Position numbers and translations under genes: made by a program. A stretch of DNA of 64,000 nt, from assembly GCA_964194625.1 (NCBI GenBank), contig CAXMNC010000207.1, forward strand, positions 20,092-84,091, written 5' to 3'. The notes under the pieces were generated by a model that saw nothing but the letters and a program-made list of their open reading frames with translations, was not told the origin of the DNA and did not search any database. Each line of letters opens with the position of its first letter. Position 1 is the stretch's first letter. Positions 26,688 to 35,538 of the stretch are shown here, in pieces. The DNA is from SPGG2 sp964194625 (GTDB taxonomy: Bacteria; Pseudomonadota; Gammaproteobacteria; Acidiferrobacterales; SPGG2).

Positions 26688-28160
26688 CTAGAACTTGTAG
26701 CGAACGCGCGCATTCAATTTGTAGATGTCCTCGTCGGCATCCCCGTCCTGCGGTGGCGAACCGACACCGCCCTCGAAGAAGTCCATGGCGTCATCGGCAG
26801 AGAGAAAGGCGAGCTGCGCCTCGAACACCGTGCGGGTCGCGAAGTTGTACTTCAGACGCCCGCTGATCTCCACGCCGAGCGCGTCCTCTTTGAACCGTGT
26901 GCCACTGGCATTGACGTACTCCACATCTTCCGCCAGTTCCAACAGGGAAATGGCACCACCGACCCACAGCTTCTTGTTAATCTGGTGGCCCACATCGAAC
27001 CTGTTCTGCAAAATACCCTTGTCAAACAGGTAGTTCGTCTCCACCAGGAAGATGTCGCTGGTGATACTCTCTTCGCTGAAGATGACGCTGTCGGTGGCGT
27101 CCATATCGGTCGCCAGAAATGCTTCGAAATCGCGGTCGTTGGGATTATCGTCGCCCGATTGATGCAACAGCGTGTATTTGTAGGTTGTCTTGCCTTTCTT
27201 GGCCCCCACTTCAAACCGGAACATCTGTCCACTGATATCGAAGTTGGTTCCCGCAGGAAGGCCAGTGCCATCGGTTCCCGTGAAGGTCGTATTGTCGAGG
27301 CTACCGTCCTGGACGATCAGGTCCCAGTTCACGAAAAAGTTGCCGGAATCGGTGGGTTTGGTGTAGCTGCCGTCGACACCGATGCTGGTGAGCGATAGAT
27401 CCGCGCCTCCGGTAACAAAACCCTTAACTTCGTAGCATCCAGCGGCTGCTCTCTTATTGGCTGTGGTCGCGGGATCACAGTTGATCGTAGTGCCGGCTTT
27501 GTCATCTGATGAGGTTTGGAAAAGGCCAAACACACCCAGTTTCACGCTCTCCGAGGGCGAGAAATTGAATTTGGCCGAGAGCGCATCCACGTCATCGCTG
27601 ACCGAGCGGAGATCGTTGAATGATTCGGAACCCCGCATCCAGGCGTAATTGTATTTGATGTCTCCACCGCCATACGCCCCGCTTAACAGTAGCCCGGCCG
27701 CCGTTTCGTTCCATAGGTGCTTGTTCACCTTGTAGGGCTGCAGGCCGATCTTGAGGCGCCCTGGTCCGCCGATGTCGGTATCAACGTAGGCCCAGCGGGT
27801 CTCGACATTGACGCCATCACCGGAGAAGGCGCCGCCTGTACCCGCGCCAAGGTTGCCTCCGCGCCCGAAACGGACCGAGCCAACCTCGATGGCGTACACG
27901 CCCTTGGTGCTGCCATCGTCGGTGGCCGCGGTGGTCCACATCCGGTACTTAAAGTTAGCGACTCTCTCGTTTTGGCTCCCGTCGGTGATAGTACCCGTAA
28001 CGGGGAAACCAATTTGGTCGGTCTGGACGATGAACCGATTGTCGAGATCGCCGTGGAATTCGAACTTCACCGCCTGCGCTGTACCGGTGGCACTCGCCGC
28101 GACGATCATTGCCAATCCCGCTAAGATATTACGTGTCTTAAGACTTTTGTGTTTAATCAT
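26688..28160 (-). CDS. Outer-membrane porin-like beta-barrel protein
   Basis: 490 residues from ATG 28160, preceded by GGGGGAG at 6 bases. The longer frame to 28220 has no such site. The signal peptide is about 1-30, ending ATGTAQA. The mature chain starts VKFEFHGDLDNRF and alternates aromatic and polar residues throughout (KFEFHG, FKYRMWT, GRLKYNF), finishing with RVRYKF. A terminal Phe is the usual signature for BAM-dependent barrels. Loops carry many Gly/Asp. The substrate is unknown. The two regulator-like genes upstream on the same strand may control it. Confidence 0.8.
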   Translation of the reverse strand: MIKHKSLKTRNILAGLAMIVAASATGTAQAVKFEFHGDLDNRFIVQTDQIGFPVTGTITDGSQNERVANFKYRMWTTAATDDGSTKGVYAIEVGSVRFGRGGNLGAGTGGAFSGDGVNVETRWAYVDTDIGGPGRLKIGLQPYKVNKHLWNETAAGLLLSGAYGGGDIKYNYAWMRGSESFNDLRSVSDDVDALSAKFNFSPSESVKLGVFGLFQTSSDDKAGTTINCDPATTANKRAAAGCYEVKGFVTGGADLSLTSIGVDGSYTKPTDSGNFFVNWDLIVQDGSLDNTTFTGTDGTGLPAGTNFDISGQMFRFEVGAKKGKTTYKYTLLHQSGDDNPNDRDFEAFLATDMDATDSVIFSEESITSDIFLVETNYLFDKGILQNRFDVGHQINKKLWVGGAISLLELAEDVEYVNASGTRFKEDALGVEISGRLKYNFATRTVFEAQLAFLSADDAMDFFEGGVGSPPQDGDADEDIYKLNARVRYKF

Positions 28161-28243
28161 GATAGCTCCCCCTATGGGTCGATTAACCAAAGCGGCACAG
28201 AGAACAAACGACTGCCGCACGGCTATGTCTCCGTGCCGCTCTA

Positions 28244-28645
28244 TTACATTTGTTTGCCAAGAGACGCAGGAACAGTCCTTTCAACAAGTGGAAGGACAGC
28301 CTCGCGAATCGCGGTCACTAGAGATTCCGGTGATAACTCTCCGAGTCGCTTGCGCTCGGGGCGCAGCTCGTATAAATAGCCCTTGCGCCCGTCACTTCTT
28401 ACGTCCAAAACCTTTAAGCGAGGACATTCCAGCAACAGATCTCTATACGTAGTGTTGGCCTCGTCTTCCCCGAAACTCGTGACTACTATGTCCGGCCTGT
28501 ACTTCTTGGAGGCATCTAGCAGGGTCGACGACTTATCAGTGGGTGCTGTTACCTGAAAATCCGATTCCTTCATAAGCAACTGCAGAATGATGTCGTGCAT
28601 CATTGTCGGCATATCCCAAAGCAATACCCGGGTTCGGGTCGCCAT
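28244..28645 (-). CDS. Atypical receiver-domain protein without the phospho-acceptor Asp
   Basis: 133 residues with a strong AGGAG 8 bases before ATG. The chain follows the CheY fold order (TRVLLWDMPTMMHDII, PDIVVTSFGED, LKVLDVRSDG), but the position that is normally the phosphorylated Asp (PDVVLLD in the neighbour) reads PDIVVTS, a Ser. The N-terminal acidic pair is reduced to one Asp. There is no output domain. It lies 195 bp downstream of a NarL-type regulator and 83 bp upstream of the porin gene, so it may be a non-phosphorylated modulator of that locus. Confidence 0.65.
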   Translation of the reverse strand: MATRTRVLLWDMPTMMHDIILQLLMKESDFQVTAPTDKSSTLLDASKKYRPDIVVTSFGEDEANTTYRDLLLECPRLKVLDVRSDGRKGYLYELRPERKRLGELSPESLVTAIREAVLPLVERTVPASLGKQM

Positions 28646-28840
28646 GAACGGTCTCCTGTGAGTGATAACGAAAGACTACGCGGGTACGCGCAGGTGGGAA
28701 TGAATCGTATTAATTAAATTGGATCCAGCGACGGGTGCAGATCGTTATGTAGGAGGGATGTAGCAAGAAAACGAAGATCTTAAGATCTACACGATCAATC
28801 ATGTGATCTACATCGTTGGAACTATTGTTTATGTTGCCTC

Positions 28841-29485
28841 TTACGGGTGGTGGGTGGGCAAACGACGCATTACTGCGGCCGCCTCTCCGCGACGATGCAC
28901 CCCGAGCTTCTCGAGTATGTTGTGCACATGGTTCTTTACCGTCGCGACTTCAATGCACAGCGCTCGTGCAATTTCTTTATTGGAAAGACCTTGCTCCACG
29001 AGTTCGAGGATACGAGACTCTCGACCGGTGAGGCATTCAACTGTTCCGGTCGCATGTCGTTCGGCCGCCAGGGCCGTAATGCGACGCAGCAGGGAGGCGG
29101 CTATACGGCCTGAGCAGCGAAGTTCACCTTTTGCCGCGGCCTCGATGCTCTGAATCACGTCGTTCAATGAGCCATCCCGTGTTACATAACCCACCACGCC
29201 GGCTTCTGCGCATGCAATCACTTCACTGTCGATCTCTGGCACCGTCAACGCCACAACCTTCATGTCGGGGGCTATATGGGTAATCTCCTGGACAGCCACG
29301 TGGGCCTCAGACATCGCCATATCCAAAAGGACGACGTCCGGGTTTAGTGCTTGGACGCGTTGGGTGGCTTCCTCACGGCCCGAAGCTGTCCCCACCACGG
29401 TAATCAGTTCCATCTCACGGAGCACACGCTCTAATCCTTCGCGATAAAGCCGGATGTCACCGACAATTAGTACGCGGATAGCCAT
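28841..29485 (-). CDS. NarL/FixJ-type response regulator
   Basis: 214 residues, ordinary length. A receiver domain (MAIRVLIVGDIRLYREGL; acceptor Asp in PDVVLLDMAM) is followed by a LuxR-type helix-turn-helix (LTGRESRILELVEQGLSNKEIA, quoted in part, then IEVATVKNHVHNILEKLGV). Position one of the usual N-terminal acidic pair is Gly. It probably binds DNA as a dimer on phosphorylation. No histidine kinase is adjacent, so its sensor is elsewhere. AGGAG precedes the start by 8 bases. Confidence 0.88.
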   Translation of the reverse strand: MAIRVLIVGDIRLYREGLERVLREMELITVVGTASGREEATQRVQALNPDVVLLDMAMSEAHVAVQEITHIAPDMKVVALTVPEIDSEVIACAEAGVVGYVTRDGSLNDVIQSIEAAAKGELRCSGRIAASLLRRITALAAERHATGTVECLTGRESRILELVEQGLSNKEIARALCIEVATVKNHVHNILEKLGVHRRGEAAAVMRRLPTHHP

Positions 29486-30003
29486 TTACTTTTCTCCTAA
29501 AGATCGGGAACGATGGGCCGGCTACATCGACTCAGTAACGACCGGCCCGGGGATTAACCCAGAAAATGCAGTGCTGCCCCCGATCGTACGATAGGCGACC
29601 GGCGGAGTTCGTTCGTCCTCAGCCCTTTTTTGTCTTCTGCTGAGATCTTTTTTTCAATGGTCCTCCTTTTTTAACCGTTTGACAAACCTCGCGCGTCGGC
29701 GACGCTACCATGGGCTTTTGAGCCATTCTTTGATACAACGAAACGTCGGTAGTTCGCTGTTTTGTAATCGATCTAACCGAACTCCAGTCGGCAAATTCAT
29801 CGCCCCAGGATTGTACCTACGTAGTGCAAGACCGCCGGCGCCGATGATAAATAGAAGAACTAGACTTTTCATTGTTAGGATCTTTGTCACAAACGGTAAA
29901 AATCTGTCGACAGGGCATGACCATCGCCTCGAACCTCACCTGCTTGCTTCCCCTATCCCTATAGACCCGGGAAATACCACGTTCATTACACTCAATCACA
30001 GTC
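29486..30003. other. Intergenic region with T-rich tracts
   Basis: The 518 bp contain the promoter side of the NarL-type gene, two T-runs (around 29625-29672), an inverted GGCCGG/CCGGCC pair near 29516-29550, and one weak small minus-strand ORF listed separately. No RNA gene is recognised. Confidence 0.4.
29705..29872 (-). CDS. Possible small single-span membrane protein
   Basis: 55 residues from ATG 29872 (an in-frame GTG lies at 29890). The first half is hydrophobic (SLVLLFIIGAGGLAL) followed by Arg residues, which would be a membrane span with a cytoplasmic tail. The ribosome binding site is weak and there is no family match, so it may be chance. Confidence 0.3.
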   Translation of the reverse strand: MKSLVLLFIIGAGGLALRRYNPGAMNLPTGVRLDRLQNSELPTFRCIKEWLKSPW

Positions 30004-30300
30004 GTGAGCTCGCTCATGTACGCACTTTATGAAAGGTTTTTGGATCCAGTTATAAGCAGTAAAGGAAGGGCTGAACCCTCAAGAGTAGAGACTGCAGGTA
30101 CCTATGCTTACACAGCGGCAGGACGGATCTACCGTCGCGTCGTCGCCGTGGCAAAATCTGCGCTTGGCGACGAACACCCGAGGGTTGCGCAAAGTCTGGA
30201 GGCCTACGCTGATCTGCTAAACGAGACCAATCGTCAGGAGCGGGCACAAGAACTGAGTCTTCGCGCGAACGCCATCAGAGCAAAGCACTCCAATCAGTAG
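30004..30300 (+). CDS. Short TPR-like protein, possibly a remnant
   Basis: 98 residues from a GTG (ATG alternative at 30016). The C-terminal half, LGDEHPRVAQSLEAYADLL and RQERAQELSLRANAI, matches the kinesin-light-chain type of TPR repeat, normally found in long arrays. Only about one repeat remains here. The N-terminal half has no recognisable feature. It could be a truncated gene or a small adaptor. Confidence 0.5.
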   Translation: MSSLMYALYERFLDPVISSKGRAEPSRVETAGTYAYTAAGRIYRRVVAVAKSALGDEHPRVAQSLEAYADLLNETNRQERAQELSLRANAIRAKHSNQ

Positions 30301-30386
30301 GCAGCCACTGGTTCGAGTTGGCTTGCCGGCAACCTAGTGTCATGATGGACACTACCTAGAATTCCGCTACAAGGAGGAAGGCGTCG

Positions 30387-30779
30387 ATGACTCGATACTT
30401 GAAAGCTAAGAACAAGCTTGCGATAACCTTTGTGGCAGGACTTCTCGTCACGTCCTGTGCTTCCTTCCAGCCTATCGAACCCCGATACAGTAACATCCAA
30501 CAGCAGGTCCAGATCGGCGATACGGTTAGGGTAATCACCAGAGATGGCAGGAAGCAAACGATTAAGGTGTCGGACGTGACATTAGAGACTCTCTATGGCG
30601 AAGGGCCCAATATCTTTGACGATGGCAAGGTTCTGTTGAACGACATAAGTTCCGTGGAGAAAAAGAAAGATCGGAAGTACGCCAATTCACCTCTAATTGT
30701 CTATGGAGCGATAGGGCTCGGTTTCTTGATCCTACACGATAGGAACAAAGATGGCGATCTGGTCTTTGGCAACAACTAG
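30387..30779 (+). CDS. Hypothetical lipoprotein
   Basis: 130 residues with AAGGAGG upstream of ATG. A lipoprotein signal (about 1-25) ends at LVTSCAS, the lipobox. The mature part has a beta-rich segment (QIGDTVRVITRDGRKQTIKV) that looks like a small SH3-like or regulatory domain, then a hydrophobic stretch SPLIVYGAIGLGFLIL near the C-terminus, which is odd for a lipoprotein and may be a second membrane contact. The gene is otherwise unrecognised. Confidence 0.75.
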   Translation: MTRYLKAKNKLAITFVAGLLVTSCASFQPIEPRYSNIQQQVQIGDTVRVITRDGRKQTIKVSDVTLETLYGEGPNIFDDGKVLLNDISSVEKKKDRKYANSPLIVYGAIGLGFLILHDRNKDGDLVFGNN

Positions 30780-30823
30780 CTGGGACCGTGGCCAGCCAAA
30801 CTCCATGAACCTATTGTGGGAGG

Positions 30824-31360
30824 ATGGGAAGGTCCCGGTCGAAAGCCTTTAGTAAAACACTTCCGGACTATCTTGCGCCTGGGCTGAACATAGTTTTCGT
30901 TGGGCTCAACCCTGGTCGATACTCAGTCGCGGCCGGCCACTACTTCGCCAGGCCGCAAAACCGTTTCTGGTCGGCCCTGTCCGCCTCGGGACTAGTGACC
31001 CATTCGGTAAGCCCAGAAGACGATGCTAGCCTGCTGAAACAGGGGATCGGTTTTACCGACCTTGTCAAACGGCCAACCCGCGGTATCGACGAGTTGTCAC
31101 GCGATGAATACAAGGCCGGTGCCGAGACACTAAGACGAAAACTGATGCGTTTCCAGCCGAAGATCGCCTGTTTCGTCGGGCTTACCGGCTACAAGATCTG
31201 CTTTAACCCTCACGCAATCATCGGCCTACAAGCAGAACAATTAGGACAAACCGATCTTTTCGTTATCCCATCAACGAGCCCGCGCAACGCGCGATACTCC
31301 TTGGGTGACATCACACGCTCCCTAAATGAACTTCAAGAAGTCTTTAACAAGGATCGCTAA
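30824..31360 (+). CDS. G:T/U mismatch-specific DNA glycosylase (Mug/TDG type)
   Basis: 178 residues. The active-site segment FVGLNPGRYSVAAGHYF matches Mug/TDG (NPG loop), with FARPQNRFW, GIGFTDLVKRPTRGIDEL, and the insertion loop STSPRNARYS. The enzyme removes uracil or thymine from G mismatches in DNA to start base-excision repair. The GAGG immediately before the ATG is too close for a normal ribosome binding site, so the start may be a few codons off. Confidence 0.85.
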   Translation: MGRSRSKAFSKTLPDYLAPGLNIVFVGLNPGRYSVAAGHYFARPQNRFWSALSASGLVTHSVSPEDDASLLKQGIGFTDLVKRPTRGIDELSRDEYKAGAETLRRKLMRFQPKIACFVGLTGYKICFNPHAIIGLQAEQLGQTDLFVIPSTSPRNARYSLGDITRSLNELQEVFNKDR

Positions 31361-31447
31361 TTTCATAGCTGGCTGTTAGAATGCGACGCGCCCGCGGCAG
31401 CATGCCGGGAGGATAGCTGCCGTTTCTCAACGTTCGCCGAATAATCT

Positions 31448-32269
31448 ATGAAGAAGCGAAAAGGGCGAAAGCCAAAGTTCACCGCCAAAACTGCAGACAA
31501 GTACGATCTATATCAGCGCTCGGTTCAATCCGCAGACGACGATATCATGTTCTTAGATCGCGTATACCAAAGTACGCGTGGTTACCGGGCCAATCACTTT
31601 CGCGAAGATTTTTGCGGAACTGCCTTGCTTACGGCCACCTGGGTGAAGCGCGGACCTGAATATACCGGTGAAGGCTTTGACATCGATCCGAAGCCATTGG
31701 CGTGGGGTCGTAAGCACAACTTCGAACCTATTGGCGAGGCAGCGGCACGCGCCCTGTTAAACCAAAAGGATGTACGCGAACCCAGCCGAAAAGCACCCGA
31801 TCTACGGTGCGCGCAAAACTTTTCCTATTGTGTATTCAAGAAACGCAGCGAGCTTATGGAGTACTTTCGCGCCGCCTATGAAGACCTGGCCGATAATGGT
31901 CTGTTTGTAATCGATCTTCACGGCGGTACAGAGTCCATGGAAGAGACCGAAGAAGAAACGAAAGTTGCTGGCGGCTTCACATACATATGGGACCAACACG
32001 AATGCTGGCCGGTTACGGCTGAAACCAAGTGCTACATACATTTTCGCTTTCGGGATGGGAGCGAAATACGACGCGCGTTTACCTATAACTGGCGACTTTG
32101 GGGACTTGCAGAGTTGAAGGATACCCTATATGAAGCAGGGTTTGCGCAAGTGGACTGCTATTGGGAAGGGACGGCTAGCGATGGTACCAGTGGCAACGGC
32201 ATATTTCGCAAAACGCGGCGCGGCGAGAACTGCACATCATTTATTGCCTACTTGGCCGCGTTTAAATAG
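31448..32269 (+). CDS. Class I SAM-dependent methyltransferase
   Basis: 273 residues beginning with a Lys/Arg-rich leader (MKKRKGRKPKF). The N-terminal motif DKYDLYQRSVQSADDDIMFL and FREDFCGTALL (SAM loop), then GFDIDPKPLAWG and FVIDLHGGTESMEE, are typical of a conserved proteobacterial methyltransferase group. The C-terminal half is beta-rich (CYIHFRFRDGSEIRRAFTYN, quoted in part) and may select the acceptor, which is unknown. The basic tail hints at nucleic acid or protein substrates. Confidence 0.75.
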   Translation: MKKRKGRKPKFTAKTADKYDLYQRSVQSADDDIMFLDRVYQSTRGYRANHFREDFCGTALLTATWVKRGPEYTGEGFDIDPKPLAWGRKHNFEPIGEAAARALLNQKDVREPSRKAPDLRCAQNFSYCVFKKRSELMEYFRAAYEDLADNGLFVIDLHGGTESMEETEEETKVAGGFTYIWDQHECWPVTAETKCYIHFRFRDGSEIRRAFTYNWRLWGLAELKDTLYEAGFAQVDCYWEGTASDGTSGNGIFRKTRRGENCTSFIAYLAAFK

Positions 32270-32282
32270 TCCTGCTTGACCC

Positions 32283-32762
32283 TCAAACAAGGTATTCGGT
32301 AATGACAACGTCGCGCCATTCACCGTCGAGTTGTGCATGTTTCTCGTAAATACCCACCTGTCTGAATCCTAGCGAACCGAGAAGGCGCAGACTCTGCTCA
32401 TTTTCCGGAAATACTCGGGACAACAATTTCCAGGCCCCCTGTTTGCGCGATTCGACAATAAGTGCCTCCATGGCGACGCGACCCGCTCCCTTGCCACGGT
32501 GGTCGCGTGAAACATAGACAGAGAATTCGCGCACACCCGCGTAACATTCACGTTGAGCGTACGGAAACGTCGATGAAAAAGCCAAAATAATCCCTACCTC
32601 CTCAACCACAATCACCGTATAGGCCGCAGAAAACCAAGCTTTAATATCTTCGGTTGTGCGGGCGCAAGTTTCGAACGTCGCCAATCGGTCCTCAATGCCC
32701 TGATTGTAGATCTTGGCGATAGCTTCGGCGTCTTCGGCGGTTGCTAGGCGTGTTTTCATCAC
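32283..32762 (-). CDS. ArsN1-like GNAT N-acetyltransferase
   Basis: 159 residues. It reads like phosphinothricin/arsinothricin acetyltransferases: YNQGIEDRLATFET near the start, CYAGVREFSVYVSRDHRGKG (quoted as the CoA motif region), and LGSLGFRQVGIYEKHAQLDG at the end. ArsN1 acetylates the amino group of arsinothricin or phosphinothricin, which detoxifies them. No other ars gene adjoins it, but a second Ars-type acetyltransferase lies 2.1 kb away. It converges with the methyltransferase gene (13-bp gap). Confidence 0.75.
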   Translation of the reverse strand: MMKTRLATAEDAEAIAKIYNQGIEDRLATFETCARTTEDIKAWFSAAYTVIVVEEVGIILAFSSTFPYAQRECYAGVREFSVYVSRDHRGKGAGRVAMEALIVESRKQGAWKLLSRVFPENEQSLRLLGSLGFRQVGIYEKHAQLDGEWRDVVITEYLV

Positions 32763-32867
32763 AGCATCAGCGTATGGCTTCCTTCTTCAATGGTCAAACC
32801 TTTAGCTCCCCAAACAACTAGGATAGTATGCTGTGAAAACCAAGCTGAGAGATCAATCCACATAAGA

Positions 32868-33758
32868 ATGACACGCCAAGGCAAAGCCTATGTCTATGCC
32901 CTGGTCACCGTGTTTTTTTGGTCCACGGCGGCAACCGCATTCAAGCTGTCGCTGCGTTTTCTGGATCCCGTTCAACTTCTGTTTTACGCCACTATCGTCT
33001 CGATCCTAACGCTGTTTATCGTACTTGTCATACAGAAAAAGCTTCATCTCTTATTCAAATACTCAAAACAAGATCTTGGTCGTTGCGCGCTGCTAGGGTT
33101 GCTTAATCCCTTTTTGTATTATCTCGTGTTACTAAAGGCCTACGATCTACTACCCGCACAAGAGGCGCAACCACTCAACTATACCTGGGCGATAATGCTG
33201 GCGATTCTGTCTGTACCGCTCTTAAAGCAGAAACTTGGATTGAAGGAGTTCTGCGCCATCCTTCTCAGCTATTTAGGCGTAGTAATAATCTCCACCCACG
33301 GTGACGTGCTATCTCTGCGATTCAGCAATACAGTTGGGGTATTGCTCGCGCTCGGCAGTACCGTTATCTGGGCACTTTTTTGGATCTACAACACCAAGGA
33401 CAAAAACGATCCTGTCGCAAGCCTGTTTCTCAGTTTTTGCTTTGCATTTCCACTAATACTTCTAGCAACCGCAGTACTGTCGAGCTTTGAGGCCGTGCCG
33501 ATACGAGGATTACTAGGAGCCGCTTACGTGGGTGTATTCGAGATGGGCATCGCCTTCGTCCTATGGTTAAAGGCACTTAAGCTTTCAACCACCACCGCCA
33601 GAGTAGGCACACTTATCTTCTTTGCGCCGTTCTTGTCACTAGTATTTATTCACTTTCTCGTCGGCGAGGACATTCGAACTGCCACTATAGCGGGCCTGAT
33701 CTTTATCGTTGTAGGAACCGTCCTACAGCAGCTCGCGGGCAGGTCTAAGTTAGCTTGA
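32868..33758 (+). CDS. EamA/DMT family transporter
   Basis: 296 residues from ATG 32868. The open frame reaches back to 32790 but that leader is hydrophilic and lacks a ribosome binding site. Ten hydrophobic segments in two EamA halves are visible, starting YVYALVTVFFWSTAATAFKL and ending AGLIFIVVGTVLQQLA. The ligand is unknown. DMT proteins export amino acids, metabolites or toxic compounds, and its position between resistance-type acetyltransferases fits an efflux role. Confidence 0.8.
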   Translation: MTRQGKAYVYALVTVFFWSTAATAFKLSLRFLDPVQLLFYATIVSILTLFIVLVIQKKLHLLFKYSKQDLGRCALLGLLNPFLYYLVLLKAYDLLPAQEAQPLNYTWAIMLAILSVPLLKQKLGLKEFCAILLSYLGVVIISTHGDVLSLRFSNTVGVLLALGSTVIWALFWIYNTKDKNDPVASLFLSFCFAFPLILLATAVLSSFEAVPIRGLLGAAYVGVFEMGIAFVLWLKALKLSTTTARVGTLIFFAPFLSLVFIHFLVGEDIRTATIAGLIFIVVGTVLQQLAGRSKLA

Positions 33759-33767
33759 AGATTCTCA

Positions 33768-34232
33768 TCACACTAACTCCTCGAAAATCTTGTAGAATGT
33801 CTCAGACATACCCAGACTCGAATAAGCTTGTTGAGCTACTGCATTATCACGCTCGACGTACAGCCGAAACCCGCAAACGTTTCCTCTCTTTGCCGCCTTC
33901 GCCTTGATGTATTCATAGAGTTTGCGATAGATGCCCTGACGTCGATAATCGCGTCTAACATAAACGCTTTGTATCCACCAGAACTCACCGTCGCGCCAAT
34001 CGCTCCATTCAGTCGTCACCATCAGTGAGCCTGCGATGTCGCCACTTTGCTCCGCAATCACGTAAAACCCGTATTCGGGGCTCTTGAGCAAGATTCGTAC
34101 ACCGTTTGACACCACCTCCGGCGCAAGCACTTTATCCTCAGTCTCTAGTGCCATTGCAATATTGAACTCGGTGAGCGCAGTGGCGTCGCCTTCCTCACCA
34201 GTCCTAACAAGCACATCCTCTGACGTAGTCAC
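33768..34232 (-). CDS. GNAT family N-acetyltransferase
   Basis: 154 residues from a GTG at 34232 (AAGGG about 6 bases upstream), which removes a leader overlapping the GST gene. Conserved parts are IQSVYVRRDYRRQGIYRKLY (CoA loop QxxGxx/G variant RRQGIY) and QQAYSSLGMSETFYKIFEE. It belongs to a group of bacterial acetyltransferases with unknown substrates. It follows the GST gene by 8 bp and is probably cotranscribed. Confidence 0.78.
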   Translation of the reverse strand: MTTSEDVLVRTGEEGDATALTEFNIAMALETEDKVLAPEVVSNGVRILLKSPEYGFYVIAEQSGDIAGSLMVTTEWSDWRDGEFWWIQSVYVRRDYRRQGIYRKLYEYIKAKAAKRGNVCGFRLYVERDNAVAQQAYSSLGMSETFYKIFEELV

Positions 34233-34240
34233 GCCTTCCC

Positions 34241-34846
34241 TTACCCTTGTGTTATCGGTATATGTCCAGGCTGTTGACTGACGCGGTCCAGCCAAGCACA
34301 AATAGCTGGAAACGACTCCAGCTCAAAACCGCCTTGCGGCGCTACGTGTGTATACGCATAGAGGGCGATGTCAGCGATCGAGTAGTGCTCCGCCACGAAG
34401 AACTCGTGGTTCTGTAATTGCTTCTCCATGACTTGTAATGCGGTATACCCCTGTTTCTGTTTTTGGGCAAGCATCTCCCGTCGCTCTTTAGAAACACCCA
34501 GGTGCATGATCCAATGCCGCACCGTGGCGATGTTAGGTTCATGACTGTATTGCTCGAAAAACATCCACTGCATAACCTGGGCACGCGCGAACGGATCGTT
34601 GGGCATATACGATGTACCCTCTGCCAGATAGAACAAGATCGCGTTGGACTCGGCAAGGAGTTTACCGTCCTCGGTTTCGAGCAACGGGATTCGCCCGTTG
34701 GGATTCTTTTCCAGAAATTCTGGGGTTCGTGTCTCAGCCTTAACGATATCGAGCTCGACACGCTCGAACGGAATGGCAAGCAGCGTCAAAAGTAAACGCA
34801 CCTTGTATCCGTTTCCAGACGATAAATAGTCGTACAGGCGAATCAT
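34241..34846 (-). CDS. Glutathione S-transferase
   Basis: 201 residues. The thioredoxin-like N-terminal domain shows SSGNGYKVRLLLTLL (likely catalytic Ser), NPNGRIPLLE with the cis-Pro, and LLAESNAILFYLA. The helical C-terminal domain contains HYSIADIALYAYTHVAP. It conjugates glutathione to electrophiles or acts as a peroxidase in the cytoplasm, and the substrate class is unknown. It lies upstream of a GNAT gene with an 8-bp gap. Confidence 0.88.
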   Translation of the reverse strand: MIRLYDYLSSGNGYKVRLLLTLLAIPFERVELDIVKAETRTPEFLEKNPNGRIPLLETEDGKLLAESNAILFYLAEGTSYMPNDPFARAQVMQWMFFEQYSHEPNIATVRHWIMHLGVSKERREMLAQKQKQGYTALQVMEKQLQNHEFFVAEHYSIADIALYAYTHVAPQGGFELESFPAICAWLDRVSQQPGHIPITQG

Positions 34847-34900
34847 AGCAAACCTGACTAGAGAAGGGTTCGCCAGTTTACCGATGCTCTCAGGTACGGT

Positions 34901-35386
34901 CTATTGGGTTGGGTCGTGCGTGGGGTCGTTCAAATGTTTAGCCATACAGGTGGCTGAGGCCGGACAGATTTCGGCAAACTCACGGGTCTTCTGGATCTCG
35001 TCGGGTACCAAACTCCGGTCGATCTCGACAAAACCGTGTTTGCCGAAAAAACCCGATGCCGTCAGCGTCAATAAATAGAGGCTAGCAACCCCTTGCTGAC
35101 GTGCGTATGACTCACTTCGCTTATAGAGTTGCCGCGCTACTCCTTGACCCCATCGGTCCTGCGATACAACTAAAGATCGGGCCAGCGCAAAAGGACGATA
35201 GATTTCTAACCCCATGGTGCCGACAACACGACCATCCATATTGGCAACGTGAAAGTGGCGTAGGTGATGTGCGATATCGTCATTTGGGAGTTGATGTTGG
35301 GCTAGTAGTGCTTTTATCAGTGGCTCCTGCGCCGGTATTGCCATATCTATGTAGAGATTGGCCATCATGTTGCGGTCTGACTTCAT
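34901..35386 (-). CDS. ArsN2-like N-acetyltransferase
   Basis: 161 residues from ATG 35386 (in-frame ATGs at 35368/35365 are alternatives). It matches the short GNAT proteins called ArsN2: ALLAQHQLPNDDI, LARSLVVSQDRWGQGVARQL, SLYLLTLTASGFFGKHGF, and a C-terminal EFAEICPASATCMAKHL with two Cys. ArsN2 is often encoded in arsenic operons, and its chemistry is poorly known. Here no arsR, arsC or arsB is near. Confidence 0.75.
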   Translation of the reverse strand: MKSDRNMMANLYIDMAIPAQEPLIKALLAQHQLPNDDIAHHLRHFHVANMDGRVVGTMGLEIYRPFALARSLVVSQDRWGQGVARQLYKRSESYARQQGVASLYLLTLTASGFFGKHGFVEIDRSLVPDEIQKTREFAEICPASATCMAKHLNDPTHDPTQ

Positions 35387-35538
35387 GGACTTGTGAAATG
35401 GTACGATTACCTAGTCTTTATTGCAGCGCCAAAGTTTACACGATCTTCTCGAACCCATATGCTAGCCTATATTTAGGTGATACGCTGTTGACGTTAAGGG
35501 CCAAGGCAATAGGGCCCATGCAGAAGGGAGATCTGCAC

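Noticed and set aside
29679..30032. 117-codon plus-strand frame before the TPR-like gene
   Set aside because: No ribosome binding site, composition atypical, overlaps the short membrane ORF on the other strand, which is itself weak.
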